This document shows positions 55,391 through 64,000 of a stretch of 64,000 bases of DNA, piece by piece. Numbering within the stretch: the stretch's first letter is position 1; every line of letters begins with the position of its first letter. Position numbers and translations under genes: made by a program. The notes beneath the pieces were generated by a model. It was not told the origin of the DNA. It searched no databases and worked only from the letters and a program-made list of their open reading frames with translations. The stretch is from Sinomonas cyclohexanicum (GTDB taxonomy: Bacteria; Actinomycetota; Actinomycetes; Actinomycetales; Micrococcaceae), in assembly GCF_020886775.1 (NCBI RefSeq), contig NZ_AP024525.1, positions 558,001 to 622,000 of the forward strand, read 5' to 3'.

Positions 55391-55435
55391 TGTTAGGAAT
55401 CACCCGTCCCGCTTGGGCTGTGTTCGGAGTCACCC
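55391..55435. promoter_or_regulatory. Direct repeats in the regulator-symporter gap
   Basis: TGTTAGGAATCACCC (55391-55405) and TGTTCGGAGTCACCC (55421-55435) match at 13 of 15 positions with a 30-bp period, about three helical turns. Tandem same-face repeats are typical of OmpR/PhoB-type dimer sites. Confidence 0.6.
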
Positions 55436-55449
55436 CTACCGTCGAGGCC

Positions 55450-56916
55450 ATGACCATCACCCAAACCACCTCGCCTGGCGGCGCCGCAGCGACGCGGCGC
55501 GCCATCGCGAACACCCTCAAGGGCTCCGCGGGCAACCTCATCGAGTGGTACGACCTCTACGTCTACGCGGCCTTCTCGGCGTACTTCGCAACCTACTTCT
55601 TCAGTACCAAGGACCCGGTCCAGGCGCAGATCGACGCGTACCTGACGTTCGCGCTCACGTTCCTCATGCGCCCTGTGGGCTCCTGGTTCTTCGGCCGCTA
55701 CGCAGACCGCCACGGCCGCCGCGCCGCGCTCACCCTGAGCGTGAGCCTCATGGGCGTCGGCTCGCTGCTCGTCGCGGTGCTGCCCGGCGTCGCGCAGATC
55801 GGCGTCTGGTCCACCGTCCTCATGTACGCCTCCCGCCTCCTCCAGGGCTTCTCGGTGGGCGGCGAGTATGGCACCTCGGCCACGTACATGTCCGAGGTCG
55901 CCACGGCCAAGCGCCGCGGCTTCTTCTCGAGCTTCCAGTACGTGACGCTCGTTGGCGGGCAGGTGCTCGCGCTCCTCTCGCTCATCATCCTCCAGGCGAC
56001 GCTCGGCGAGGCGGACCTCAAGGCGTGGGGCTGGCGTATCCCGTTCGCGGTCGGCGCCGCGGCCGCACTCATCGTCCTGTGGCTGCGCCGCACGATGGAC
56101 GAGACGATCTCCAAGGAGCAGGTCGCCGCCGCGAAGGGCCACGGCGCCGCTGCCGCCGGCGATGGCGGCGAGTTCGAGGCGGTCCAGCCGGGCACCCTCA
56201 AGCTCCTCTTCACCAAGCACTGGAAGCCGTTCGTCATCGTCGTGTTCCTCACCATGGGCGGGACCTGCGCGTTCTACCTGTACACCACGTACATCCTCAG
56301 CTTCATGAACAACGTTTCGCACATCCCGAAGACGCAGACCTCGGTGATCAACTTCTGGGCGCTGTTCGTCTTCATGCTCCTGCAGCCCGTGTTCGGGCTC
56401 CTGTCCGACAAGCTCGGCCGCAAGCCGCAGCTCATCATCTTCGGTGTCCTCGGCGCGGTCTTCACGTGGCCGATCATGTCCACGCTCGCCGGGGTGAAGG
56501 ACCCGATGGTCGCCTTCTGGCTCATGCTCGCGGGCCTCGTGATCGTGGTGAACTACACTTCCATCAGCGCCCTCGTGAAGGCCGAGCTCTTCCCGTCCTC
56601 GGTGCGTGCGCTCGGCGTCGGCCTCGGCTACGCCGTGGCGAACTCGCTCTTCGGGGGCACCGTGCCGTTCATCGGCGAGTGGCTCTCGAGTGCAGGGCAC
56701 AAGGAGTGGCTGTTCACGTACGTGACGATCACCATCGTCATCTCCCTGGTCGTGTACATCTTCTTCCTGCCGAACAAGAAGCACACCCCGCTCGACCACG
56801 AGTTCGGCGCCGCATACGGCGAGCTGCCCGTCGCGATGCCGGTGGGTGCCGGCTCCGCGAAGGGCACGGCGGATTCCGCGGACGACGACGGCCGCGAGCC
56901 TTCCCGGCTCGGCTGA
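55450..56916 (+). CDS. MFS metabolite:H+ symporter (MHS family)
   Basis: This 488-residue, 12-span transporter of the MHS group (KgtP/citrate/proline-betaine type) has the N-terminal LIEWYDLYVYAAFSAYFATYFF, the MFS loop FGRYADRHGRRAALTLSV, and RLLQGFSVGGEYGTSATYMSE. Likely substrate is a di- or tricarboxylate such as 2-oxoglutarate or citrate; this is inferred from family and from the adjacent TAXI/two-component unit. ATG at 55450. Confidence 0.9.
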   Translation: MTITQTTSPGGAAATRRAIANTLKGSAGNLIEWYDLYVYAAFSAYFATYFFSTKDPVQAQIDAYLTFALTFLMRPVGSWFFGRYADRHGRRAALTLSVSLMGVGSLLVAVLPGVAQIGVWSTVLMYASRLLQGFSVGGEYGTSATYMSEVATAKRRGFFSSFQYVTLVGGQVLALLSLIILQATLGEADLKAWGWRIPFAVGAAAALIVLWLRRTMDETISKEQVAAAKGHGAAAAGDGGEFEAVQPGTLKLLFTKHWKPFVIVVFLTMGGTCAFYLYTTYILSFMNNVSHIPKTQTSVINFWALFVFMLLQPVFGLLSDKLGRKPQLIIFGVLGAVFTWPIMSTLAGVKDPMVAFWLMLAGLVIVVNYTSISALVKAELFPSSVRALGVGLGYAVANSLFGGTVPFIGEWLSSAGHKEWLFTYVTITIVISLVVYIFFLPNKKHTPLDHEFGAAYGELPVAMPVGAGSAKGTADSADDDGREPSRLG

Positions 56917-56936
56917 CCTCGGCGATTGCCCGCCAC

Positions 56937-56970
56937 GAGGGCCCGCGACCGCAGGGGGGCGCGGGCCCTC
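56937..56970 (+). terminator. Terminator after the MHS symporter
   Basis: An 11-bp perfect stem GAGGGCCCGCG/CGCGGGCCCTC with a 12-nt loop, 21 bp beyond the stop. Confidence 0.72.
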
Positions 56971-56990
56971 ATGGCCTGTGGGCGGCGTGC

Positions 56991-57040
56991 GCATGGCAGG
57001 CCCGCGGCGGCATAACAGGCCGCGGCACGGCCTGCCATGC
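56991..57040 (+). promoter_or_regulatory. Large hairpin in the leader of the queuosine transporter
   Basis: GCATGGCAGGC(C)/GGCCTGCCATGC (outer, 56991-57002 and 57029-57040) and CCGCGGC/GCCGCGG (inner, 57002-57008 and 57019-57025) form a long imperfect hairpin 70 bp before the transporter. Further CATGGCCTG and CAGGGCCTGTCATG copies lie on either side, allowing alternative pairings. No clear preQ1 riboswitch consensus is seen. Confidence 0.45.
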
Positions 57041-57111
57041 CGTCCAGGGCCTGTCATGTGGTTTCTGCCGCGTCGACCCGCCACGGGGAATCCCGTGGGA
57101 GAATGCTTGCC

Positions 57112-57810
57112 GTGATTTCCCGCGCGCGCTACGCGTCCATCGGCAGCCCCGTCTACGGGGTCCTTCTCGCCGCCATGGCCGTGGTGGTGATCCTGAGCAA
57201 CATCGGCGCCTCGAAGGGCGTCCAGTTCGGGCCCATCATCACGGATGGCGGATTCTTCCTCTTCCCGCTCGCCTACGTGCTCGGCGACGTGGTGAGCGAG
57301 GTGTACGGCTTCAAGGCCGCGCGCCGCGCGATCTTCACGACGTTCGCGCTCTCGGTGTTCGCCTCCGCCTGCTACTGGGTGATCATCATCCTGCCCGGAT
57401 TCAGCGACGACTACGGCGTGGCCAAGCAGGCTGCCATCGAGGAGGCCCTCGGCCCCGTGCCGCTCATCGTGCTCGGCTCGCTCCTCGCGTTCCTGGCCGG
57501 GCAGACCATCAACTCCTGGATCATGGTCCGCATGAAGGCGCGCTCGGGGGAGAAGACCCTGTGGGCCCGCCTCATGGGCTCCTCCGGCGTGGGCGAGTTC
57601 GTGGACACCCTGATCTTCTGCGCGATCGCGTCCCCCGTCATCGGCATCACGGACTTCGGCTCGTTCCTGAACTACGTGATCGTGGGATTCGTGTACAAGA
57701 CCGGCGTCGAGTACGTCCTCGTCCCCGTGACGTCCCTCGTGATCCGCGCCATCAAGCGCGCCGAGCCGACCTACGGGACCGAGGAGACGGACGCGGCCGT
57801 CGCCGCATGA
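57112..57810 (+). CDS. yhhQ: Queuosine precursor transporter (YhhQ/VUT family)
   Basis: This 232-residue membrane protein has about six spans and the VUT-1/QueP pattern: VVVILSNIGASKGVQFGPIITDGGFFLFPLAYVLGDVVSEVYGFKAARRAI, FLAGQTINSWIMVRMKARSGEKTLWARLMGSSGVGEFVDTLIFCAIA (broken here by short motifs). It imports queuine or preQ-type 7-deazaguanines. The partner tgt lies 2.9 kb downstream on the other strand. GTG at 57112 fits the GGGAGA spacing; ATG at 57103 is possible. Confidence 0.9.
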   Translation: MISRARYASIGSPVYGVLLAAMAVVVILSNIGASKGVQFGPIITDGGFFLFPLAYVLGDVVSEVYGFKAARRAIFTTFALSVFASACYWVIIILPGFSDDYGVAKQAAIEEALGPVPLIVLGSLLAFLAGQTINSWIMVRMKARSGEKTLWARLMGSSGVGEFVDTLIFCAIASPVIGITDFGSFLNYVIVGFVYKTGVEYVLVPVTSLVIRAIKRAEPTYGTEETDAAVAA

Positions 57811-57823
57811 TACGAACGAGGGC

Positions 57824-59038
57824 ATGAGAGACGCCGCCCCGACCGCCCGCGCCCGCCCCGCCGCCTGGCTGATTCTGGCGGCGATCGTGCTCATCGCCGT
57901 CAACATGCGGGGTCCATTCGTGGCCGTGGCGCCCGTCGCGAAGCCGCTCGCCGCCGAGCTCGGCCTCACCCCCGGTGAGCTGGGCCTGCTCACCGGGATC
58001 CCGGTGCTGTGCTTCGCGCTGGCCTCGCCCCTCGCATCCCTGACAGCGCGGCGGCTCGGCGCGGAGATGGCCGTGACGCTCACGCTGCTCGGCGTGCTGG
58101 CCGGCGTCGTGATCCGCTCGGTGGACGGGACCGCGGTGGTGATGCTCGGCACGGTGCTGCTGGGCGTCGCGATCACGATCGGCAACATCGCCGTGCCGCT
58201 GATCATCCGCCGTGACTTCACCAAGGAGCGCCAGGGCATGGCGATGGGCGTGTACACGGCCGCGCTCAACGTCGGCTCGTTCGTCACGTCCGTCGCGACG
58301 GCGCCCCTCGCCGAGGTGACAGGCTGGCGCGTCGCGCTCGCCGGCAGCGCGGTGTTCGCGGCGGTCGCGATCGCGTTCTGGGCCGCCGCCACGGGAATGC
58401 GCGCGCTCCGCCCGGAACCGGTGCCGCCCTCGCCGCGGACGCACGACGCCGGCGCCCCGGCGCAGCGCCGCAGCCTCACCGCCGTCACCATTGCCCTCCT
58501 GGCCGGATTCGGCGGCCAGGCGTTCTCCTACTACGGCGTGACGGCCTGGCTTCCGAGCATCCTGAGCGACGAGCTGGGCTTCTCGCCGTCCGCCGCGGGC
58601 GCGGGGGCGTCCCTGTTCCAGATCATCGCGATCCTCGGAGCCCTCGGCACGCCCCTCCTCGCCCGCTACGCCGGGACCATGACGGCTGTCGTGGTCCTCG
58701 GCATCCTGTGGCTCTCGGTGCCCGTGGGGCTCCTCGTCGCGCCGGAGCTGTGGCCCGTGTGGTCCTCGCTCGGCGGCGCGGCGCAGGGCGGCGGGATCAC
58801 GCTCATCTTCACCGAGATCAACGTGATCGCGCGCGATCAGGCCTCCGCCGGCCGGATGTCCGCGATCGTGCAGGGCGCCGGCTACGCGGTCGCCGCCGCG
58901 GCCCCCACGCTCCTGGGGTGGATCCACTCCGCGGCCGGATCGTGGAGCCCGCCGCTCGTCGTCGTGCTGGTCTCGGTGGTCGCGTTCCTCGTGGGCACCG
59001 GCGTGGCCGTGCGGATGGCTGCGCGGCACCACCACTGA
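57824..59038 (+). CDS. MFS transporter, CynX/NimT type
   Basis: This 404-residue transporter has 12 predicted spans with the CynX-type start (ILAAIVLIAVNMRGPFVAVAPVAKPLAAELGLTPGELGLLTGIPVLCFALASP). GLLxGF-like turns and a GAAQGGGITLIFTEIN region follow. Substrate unknown (family includes cyanate and 2-nitroimidazole exporters). It follows the queuosine transporter by 13 bp and may be co-transcribed. Confidence 0.88.
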   Translation: MRDAAPTARARPAAWLILAAIVLIAVNMRGPFVAVAPVAKPLAAELGLTPGELGLLTGIPVLCFALASPLASLTARRLGAEMAVTLTLLGVLAGVVIRSVDGTAVVMLGTVLLGVAITIGNIAVPLIIRRDFTKERQGMAMGVYTAALNVGSFVTSVATAPLAEVTGWRVALAGSAVFAAVAIAFWAAATGMRALRPEPVPPSPRTHDAGAPAQRRSLTAVTIALLAGFGGQAFSYYGVTAWLPSILSDELGFSPSAAGAGASLFQIIAILGALGTPLLARYAGTMTAVVVLGILWLSVPVGLLVAPELWPVWSSLGGAAQGGGITLIFTEINVIARDQASAGRMSAIVQGAGYAVAAAAPTLLGWIHSAAGSWSPPLVVVLVSVVAFLVGTGVAVRMAARHHH

Positions 59039-59056
59039 GGCGAGCGCCTCGCACGT

Positions 59057-59075
59057 CTGGGAGTCACCTCCTGAG
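59057..59075. repeat. REP-like element, left half at IS110 junction
   Basis: CTGGGAGTCACCTCCTGAG matches the arm of the full palindrome at 13308 (GAGTCACCTCCTGAG). It stops at the IS junction; its continuation (GGTCACGTCCTG...) is found beyond the element at 60604. Confidence 0.7.
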
Positions 59076-59247
59076 GTTGCTCCTATGTCAAGGGGGCCCG
59101 TTCCCGGGGGTGTGATTGTGGGCCGGTCCTTGCCGGGTCAAGGCCCTTCGGCCCCCTTCGGGGTGGCCTGCGGCCAGCCTTGAGCGCGGCTGCGGGCGCG
59201 GCCGGGCAGCGTCGTATCCGGGAACGGGCCCGGGGGTCGGGGGCTGG

Positions 59248-60315
59248 TCAGGCCGCTTGCGGCACTGGCGTGGTGGTGGCTGTGGTGGCGTGAGGCGCGT
59301 GGGTGTCTGCGTTCAGGGCGCGGTAGACGGTGTCGCTGACGCGGCGTTTGAGGCAGCGCAGGGCCTCGCGTCTGGTCTTGCCGCGTGCCAGGCAGGCAAG
59401 GTAGTAGTCGCGGCCGGGCCCGTCGAGGCGGATCTGGGTGATCGAGATGCGGTGGATCGCTGCGTTGGCCCGGCGGTCCCCGGCGTGGTTGAGGCGGACC
59501 CTGCCCGTCGTGCGGCCGGAGGAGGCGGGGATCGGCGCGGTGCCGTTGAACATCGCGAACGCGGCCGGGCTGCGGAACCGTCCGATCCCGTCGGCCTGGG
59601 CGATCAGGCGCGCGGCGGAGATGTCCCCGCAGCCGGGGACCTGCCGCAGGGCGGTGTCCTTGACCAGTGCGGCGATCTCCTTGTGGAGGGCGTCCGCGGC
59701 GGCGGTGCGCGTGCCGACCTCGGCCAGGAGCTCGCGGGCGAAGCGGGCGGCGATCCCGTCGAGCCCCTCCAGCCAAGCCCTGAGGTCCCTGCGGACGCCG
59801 GCCCGGCCCAGGGTGCGCAGGGCGGGCTCCCTCTCCGGGTCCAGGACGAGGATCAGGTCGCGGAGCTGGTTCTCGCACCGGGTGCGCTCGGCGACGATGT
59901 TGTCCCGCCGGTCGCTGAGCAGGCGCAGGTCCCGCGCGAGGGCGTCGTTGGAGGGGCCGGGCAGTCCGTCCTCGCGCAGGAAGGCCCGGGCCACCGCGAG
60001 GGCGTCGATCGCATCGGACTTCCCACGGGTGCGGGCGCTGCCCCGTTCCCGGGCGGTCAGCGCCGAGGGGACCCGCACGATCCGCTCGTCCGCGGCCGCG
60101 AGGGAGGACTCCAGAGACCGGGTGTAGGTGCGGCAGTCCTCGACCGCCCAGACCCGCTCCGCGCCGGCCCACCTGTGCAGGGCCCAGTCCAGGGCCTCGG
60201 CGATCCCGGCCCGCGTGGCAGGGGCCGTGAGCCCGTCCAGGCGGGTGCCGTTGGCGTCGGCCGCGGCGAACGTATGCGTCTTCTTGTGGACGTCAGCGCC
60301 CAGAACGATCAGCAT
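59248..60315 (-). CDS. IS110-family DEDD transposase/recombinase
   Basis: This 355-residue protein has an N-terminal RuvC-like DEDD domain: the first Asp in VLGADVHKKTHTF, Glu in WAVEDCRTY, and the pair in GKSDAIDALAVAR. The C-terminal transposase_20 domain contains QVPGCGDISAARLIAQADGIGRF and the catalytic-Ser region NGTAPIPASSGRTTG. No frameshift, so the element is probably active. IS110 enzymes act with a bridge RNA encoded in the element's non-coding end to pair donor and target. Confidence 0.95.
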   Translation of the reverse strand: MLIVLGADVHKKTHTFAAADANGTRLDGLTAPATRAGIAEALDWALHRWAGAERVWAVEDCRTYTRSLESSLAAADERIVRVPSALTARERGSARTRGKSDAIDALAVARAFLREDGLPGPSNDALARDLRLLSDRRDNIVAERTRCENQLRDLILVLDPEREPALRTLGRAGVRRDLRAWLEGLDGIAARFARELLAEVGTRTAAADALHKEIAALVKDTALRQVPGCGDISAARLIAQADGIGRFRSPAAFAMFNGTAPIPASSGRTTGRVRLNHAGDRRANAAIHRISITQIRLDGPGRDYYLACLARGKTRREALRCLKRRVSDTVYRALNADTHAPHATTATTTPVPQAA

Positions 60316-60598
60316 GGTCAGTAACCGTCCTTCCCATTCCCATCGGCAATGCGGGGGGCGGGGCGGGGACAGCCCGGCGGGCAGACCTCAGTCGAGGCGA
60401 GTCCAAGCTCCTATCAAGCCACGCCGGGCCATCCCTTCCCCTTCCAGCAGGGCATCGGCAGAACCCACAGCAGGCCAGCCGCGCAGGCAGGGCCACGGCA
60501 ACCCGGGCCCCGGCGGCGGCAGTCACATCCAGAGCCAAACGCCCAGCGGATGACAGGATGAAACCACCATCCAGCCGCCCACACCACACATACTCACA
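60316..60598 (-). ncRNA. Candidate bridge RNA locus of the IS110 element
   Basis: These 283 bases of non-coding DNA lie between the element's left end and the recombinase start, the position of the bridge RNA in the IS110 (IS621-like) group. GCTCCTATCAAG at 60407-60418 nearly repeats GCTCCTATGTCAAG at the far terminus (59079-59092), as expected for a donor-binding guide. AGTCACATCC near 60522 resembles the target arm AGTCACCTCC. No transcript is proven and I have not resolved a secondary structure. Confidence 0.4.
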
Positions 60599-60660
60599 CT
60601 GAGGGTCACGTCCTGTGGATGACCCGCAGGAGGTGACTTTCAGGATGTGACCTTCAGAGG
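60599..60660. repeat. REP-like element, right part at IS110 junction
   Basis: CTGAGGGTCACGTCCTGTGG followed by GACCCGCAGGAGGTGAC and TTCAGGATGTGACCTTCAGAGG. It completes the half-element at 59057-59075 if the IS is removed, and shares its core with the copies at 13308 and 52101. It ends 14 bp before the tgt stop and may also serve as terminator there. Confidence 0.7.
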
Positions 60661-60673
60661 CAAAGGGGCCGGT

Positions 60674-62032
<1,359 letters not shown>

Positions 62033-62150
62033 TCACCACACGCGCGCGCCTGTGCCCCTGGCCCAGCCCCCGCACAGCGCCGGCAAAGCCTTCCCGCCTA
62101 GAGTGTCTGCAACAGGTCAGGCCGCGCAGGGGGCCAGGAGGGCGGTGCAG

Positions 62151-63530
62151 ATGGCGCGGGTTTGGCTCCGCAGGATCTGGCGTCTGGGCACCCTCGGGCG
62201 CTCGCTGCTCGTCCGACGCCGCCGGCTCGCCCTCGCGGCGGTCCTCGCGGTGCTGCTGGTCGGGGGAACCATCACCGCCGTGGCGTCCGTTTCCGAGGCC
62301 GACGGCGCCGCTCCCGCTGCCCTGCGCACGGCGAAGAAGCAGCCCACGCCGCCGCCGTCCGCGGTGGGCGCCGCGCCCTCGCCCGCGGCGACCCCGGCGG
62401 CGCCGAGCCAGACCGCCCGGGCCAGCCCGCCGCCGTCGTCCGTGGCGGTACCCGCTCAGCCCGGGTGGCAGGAGATGCCACAAGTCGTCACGGCCATCAT
62501 CAACGGGTTCCTCGACGACCAGGGCGCGGCCGGGGTCGCAGTGGCCGTGTCGACGGGGAATGGGGCCGCCACGCAGAGCCGCTACCTCGCCACCGCCGGG
62601 CAGGCGGCCGCAGACACCCCGTGGACGGCAGACACGTGCTCCGCGTTCCGCAGCATCACCAAGAGCTTCGTGGGCACGGTGGTCCTGCAGCTCATCGGCG
62701 AGGGGAAGCTCGGCCTCGACGACCCGATCGCGAAGTACGTGCCCGGGGTCGCGGGCCTGGAGTTCGACGGCGGGGCCATGGGCGGCCAGATCACGGTCCG
62801 CGAGGCGCTCGAGATGCGCACAGGCGTGGCCGAATTCTCCGGCACGGCGGACTTCTCGGACCAGCTGGATACCGACTACACGGGCGCCTTCACGGACAAC
62901 CAGCTCCTCGGCTACGCCTTCACCCAGCAGCTCGACTTCGCCCCGGGGAGTGCCTACGAGTACAGCAACACGAACTACGTGCTCCTTGGCAAGGTCATCC
63001 AGGCGGTCACGGGCCAGTCGTGGGACGCAGAGGTGCAGTCCCGGCTCCTCGGCCCGCTCGGGCTCACGTCCGTGGCGTACTCGGGCGCCCAGGCGCCGTC
63101 GGGCCCAGTCGCGACGCCGTACGAGACCGGGACCTCCGGTCTCGAGAGCCTCGCCCAGGTCAGCCCCTCCCTCTACGGGGCATCGGGCGGGCTGTTCGGC
63201 TCGATCGGCGACCTGCTCACGTGGGGGCGGGCACTCGGCTCCGGCTCGCTCATTACCCCGGCGCTCCAGCAGGCACGTCTGACCGCCGTCTCGGACACGC
63301 AGGCCGAGGACCCGGGCAGCCCCGACTACGATGCGTACGGACTCGCCGCCGGCACCCTCGACGGCTGGTGGGGCCACACCGGTACGGGCCTCGGCTACGA
63401 GTCCCTGACGATGTACAACCCGAAGACCGGCATGACCATCGCGATCCTCCTCAACACCCAGCTCGCCAACCCCAACGGCCCGGCGATCCTCTTCCGCCAG
63501 CTCGAAGCGAGCCTCGCGAATTTCGGCTAA
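62151..63530 (+). CDS. Serine hydrolase/class C beta-lactamase-like protein
   Basis: This 459-residue exported protein has a basic N-terminus, one hydrophobic signal/anchor (LALAAVLAVLLVGGTITAVASV) and a Pro/Ala/Ser linker of about 65 residues. The beta-lactamase (Pfam) domain has SxxK in FRSITKSFVG, YxN in YEYSNTNYVLLG and HTG in WWGHTGTGLGYE. It is likely a D-alanyl-D-alanine carboxypeptidase, esterase or peptidase acting outside the membrane rather than a resistance enzyme. The ATG at 62151 has AGGAGG upstream. It is divergent from tgt. Confidence 0.88.
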   Translation: MARVWLRRIWRLGTLGRSLLVRRRRLALAAVLAVLLVGGTITAVASVSEADGAAPAALRTAKKQPTPPPSAVGAAPSPAATPAAPSQTARASPPPSSVAVPAQPGWQEMPQVVTAIINGFLDDQGAAGVAVAVSTGNGAATQSRYLATAGQAAADTPWTADTCSAFRSITKSFVGTVVLQLIGEGKLGLDDPIAKYVPGVAGLEFDGGAMGGQITVREALEMRTGVAEFSGTADFSDQLDTDYTGAFTDNQLLGYAFTQQLDFAPGSAYEYSNTNYVLLGKVIQAVTGQSWDAEVQSRLLGPLGLTSVAYSGAQAPSGPVATPYETGTSGLESLAQVSPSLYGASGGLFGSIGDLLTWGRALGSGSLITPALQQARLTAVSDTQAEDPGSPDYDAYGLAAGTLDGWWGHTGTGLGYESLTMYNPKTGMTIAILLNTQLANPNGPAILFRQLEASLANFG

Positions 63531-63643
63531 CGACCCCTTCACGTCTGGGACGTCCTGCGGTACAAATACCCCGGGGGACATGTACGACGTCCGGCGTCCC
63601 TTAAGCGGGGTGACACCGCCGGACGAGGCCAGAGGAGGTCTCG

Positions 63644-64000
63644 TTGTCCGAATCCACTGCGCCGACCCGCGACACACCCACGCGTGGCCCGGCCAAGCCC
63701 CTTCCCTACGTTGTGGCGGGCGTCCTGCTCGCGGTGGCCATCGTGCTCCCGCTCATGCCGCAGCTGTACTCCTTCGACGGGCCGCGCTGGGGCGGCATGC
63801 CGTTCTTCTACTGGTACCAGCTCGTCTGGGTTCCCATCTCGGCAGCGCTGAGTGGGGCCGCCTACTGGCTGGTCACGGGAGAGGACCGACGACGGCGCGC
63901 GGCCGCCCGCGGTGTTCGGCCTGCCGGCGGCGGCCCTGCCCCGCGCGGTGGAACCGGCGGCAGCAGCCCGGGCGCGGGTGGGCCGGGCGGCGGAGGCAAG
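63644..64000 (+). CDS. DUF3311 membrane protein (partial, runs off the window)
   Basis: The first 119 codons start at TTG 63644, with a strong GAGGAGG site. The DUF3311 pattern is clear: PLPYVVAGVLLAVAIVLPLM, then SFDGPRWGGMPFFYWYQLVWVPISAALSG, giving two transmembrane helices. A Gly/Arg-rich tail reaches the window end. In actinobacteria DUF3311 proteins usually precede a sodium:solute symporter, which would lie outside. Confidence 0.82.
   Translation, partial: MSESTAPTRDTPTRGPAKPLPYVVAGVLLAVAIVLPLMPQLYSFDGPRWGGMPFFYWYQLVWVPISAALSGAAYWLVTGEDRRRRAAARGVRPAGGGPAPRGGTGGSSPGAGGPGGGGK

Larger units (their letters stand above)
59071..60603 (-). mobile_element. IS110-family insertion sequence
   Basis: This is an apparently intact element of about 1.53 kb. 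CTGAG occurs at both junctions (59071-59075 and 60599-60603). A single recombinase gene on the minus strand is flanked by about 283 bp of non-coding DNA upstream (60316-60598) and about 170 bp downstream. There are no terminal inverted repeats, as expected for IS110. The downstream flank holds a 14-bp inverted repeat (59094-59107, 59218-59231). The element splits a REP-like palindrome. Confidence 0.85.

Noticed and set aside
55393-58491. 1,032-codon open frame on the minus strand
   Set aside because: It runs antisense through an MHS symporter, a queuosine transporter and a CynX-type transporter, all with solid family motifs; the translation is His/Asp/Glu/Arg-rich noise.
63535-63600. Imperfect inverted repeat GGGACGTCCTG.../...GTCCGGCGTCCC before the DUF3311 gene
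   Set aside because: Pairing is interrupted and no clear promoter or terminator can be assigned; left unannotated.

Overview
The window is very GC-rich (about 70%), densely coded, and reads as a chromosomal segment of an actinobacterium of the Micrococcaceae, Arthrobacter/Sinomonas-like. This is inferred from gene content and order: the ffs-dnaX-recR-lysC neighbourhood, many GTG starts, an aceA/aceB pair divergent from a RamB-type regulator, tandem glycine riboswitches, sugar ABC cassettes without their own ATPase, and a queuosine transporter plus tgt. The genus cannot be fixed from the sequence alone.

Layout. 0.2-2 kb: a subtilisin-inhibitor-like lipoprotein, a MarR/OhrR-type regulator with a perfect 14-bp operator palindrome, and two small unknown genes ending at a strong hairpin. 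2-8.2 kb (minus): lysC, a 2OG-Fe(II) oxygenase, recR, dnaX (with an apparent frameshift beside a 42-bp tandem repeat) and the SRP RNA. 8.2-16 kb: a secreted unknown protein, an OmpR-type two-component system, tRNA-Ser(GGA), an M23 peptidase, glutathione peroxidase, a HAD hydrolase, a LytR_C protein and a TetR regulator. 16-19.4 kb: two almost identical tandem glycine riboswitches, one before a CycA-type permease and one before a methylenetetrahydrofolate-reductase-like protein. 19.4-31.2 kb: a carbohydrate locus with two sugar-phosphate-isomerase-fold proteins (one frameshifted), three Gfo/Idh/MocA dehydrogenases, ROK and LacI regulators and an ABC importer. 31.2-35.3 kb: a methyltransferase, DUF1918, an acyl-CoA dehydrogenase, a bacterial eRF1-like protein and a FrnE-type DsbA.

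35.3-44.6 kb looks accessory. It holds a SMP-30 remnant, a slipin, two paralogous unknown proteins, a desaturase, a LapA-like protein, a diacylglycerol-kinase-like protein, a NarL-type regulator coupled to two unknown genes, and a graveyard of IS256, IS3 and IS5 fragments. 44.7-49.8 kb is the glyoxylate shunt (aceA, aceB) with its divergent RamB-like regulator. 50-57 kb has an MMPL exporter and a response regulator-histidine kinase-TAXI binding protein operon divergent from a metabolite:H+ symporter. 57-62 kb is a queuosine salvage locus (transporter and tgt) interrupted by an intact IS110-family element that sits inside a REP-like palindrome. The window ends with a serine hydrolase and the start of a DUF3311 gene.

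The most interesting item is the IS110-family element. It is an intact DEDD recombinase with about 283 bp of upstream non-coding DNA and a CTGAG motif at both junctions. It splits a dispersed palindromic repeat, and its leader contains a near-copy of its own terminus. This is the layout expected of a bridge-RNA-guided recombinase that targets REP-like DNA. Two apparent -1 frameshifts, in dnaX and in a sugar isomerase, deserve read-level checking before being treated as biology.
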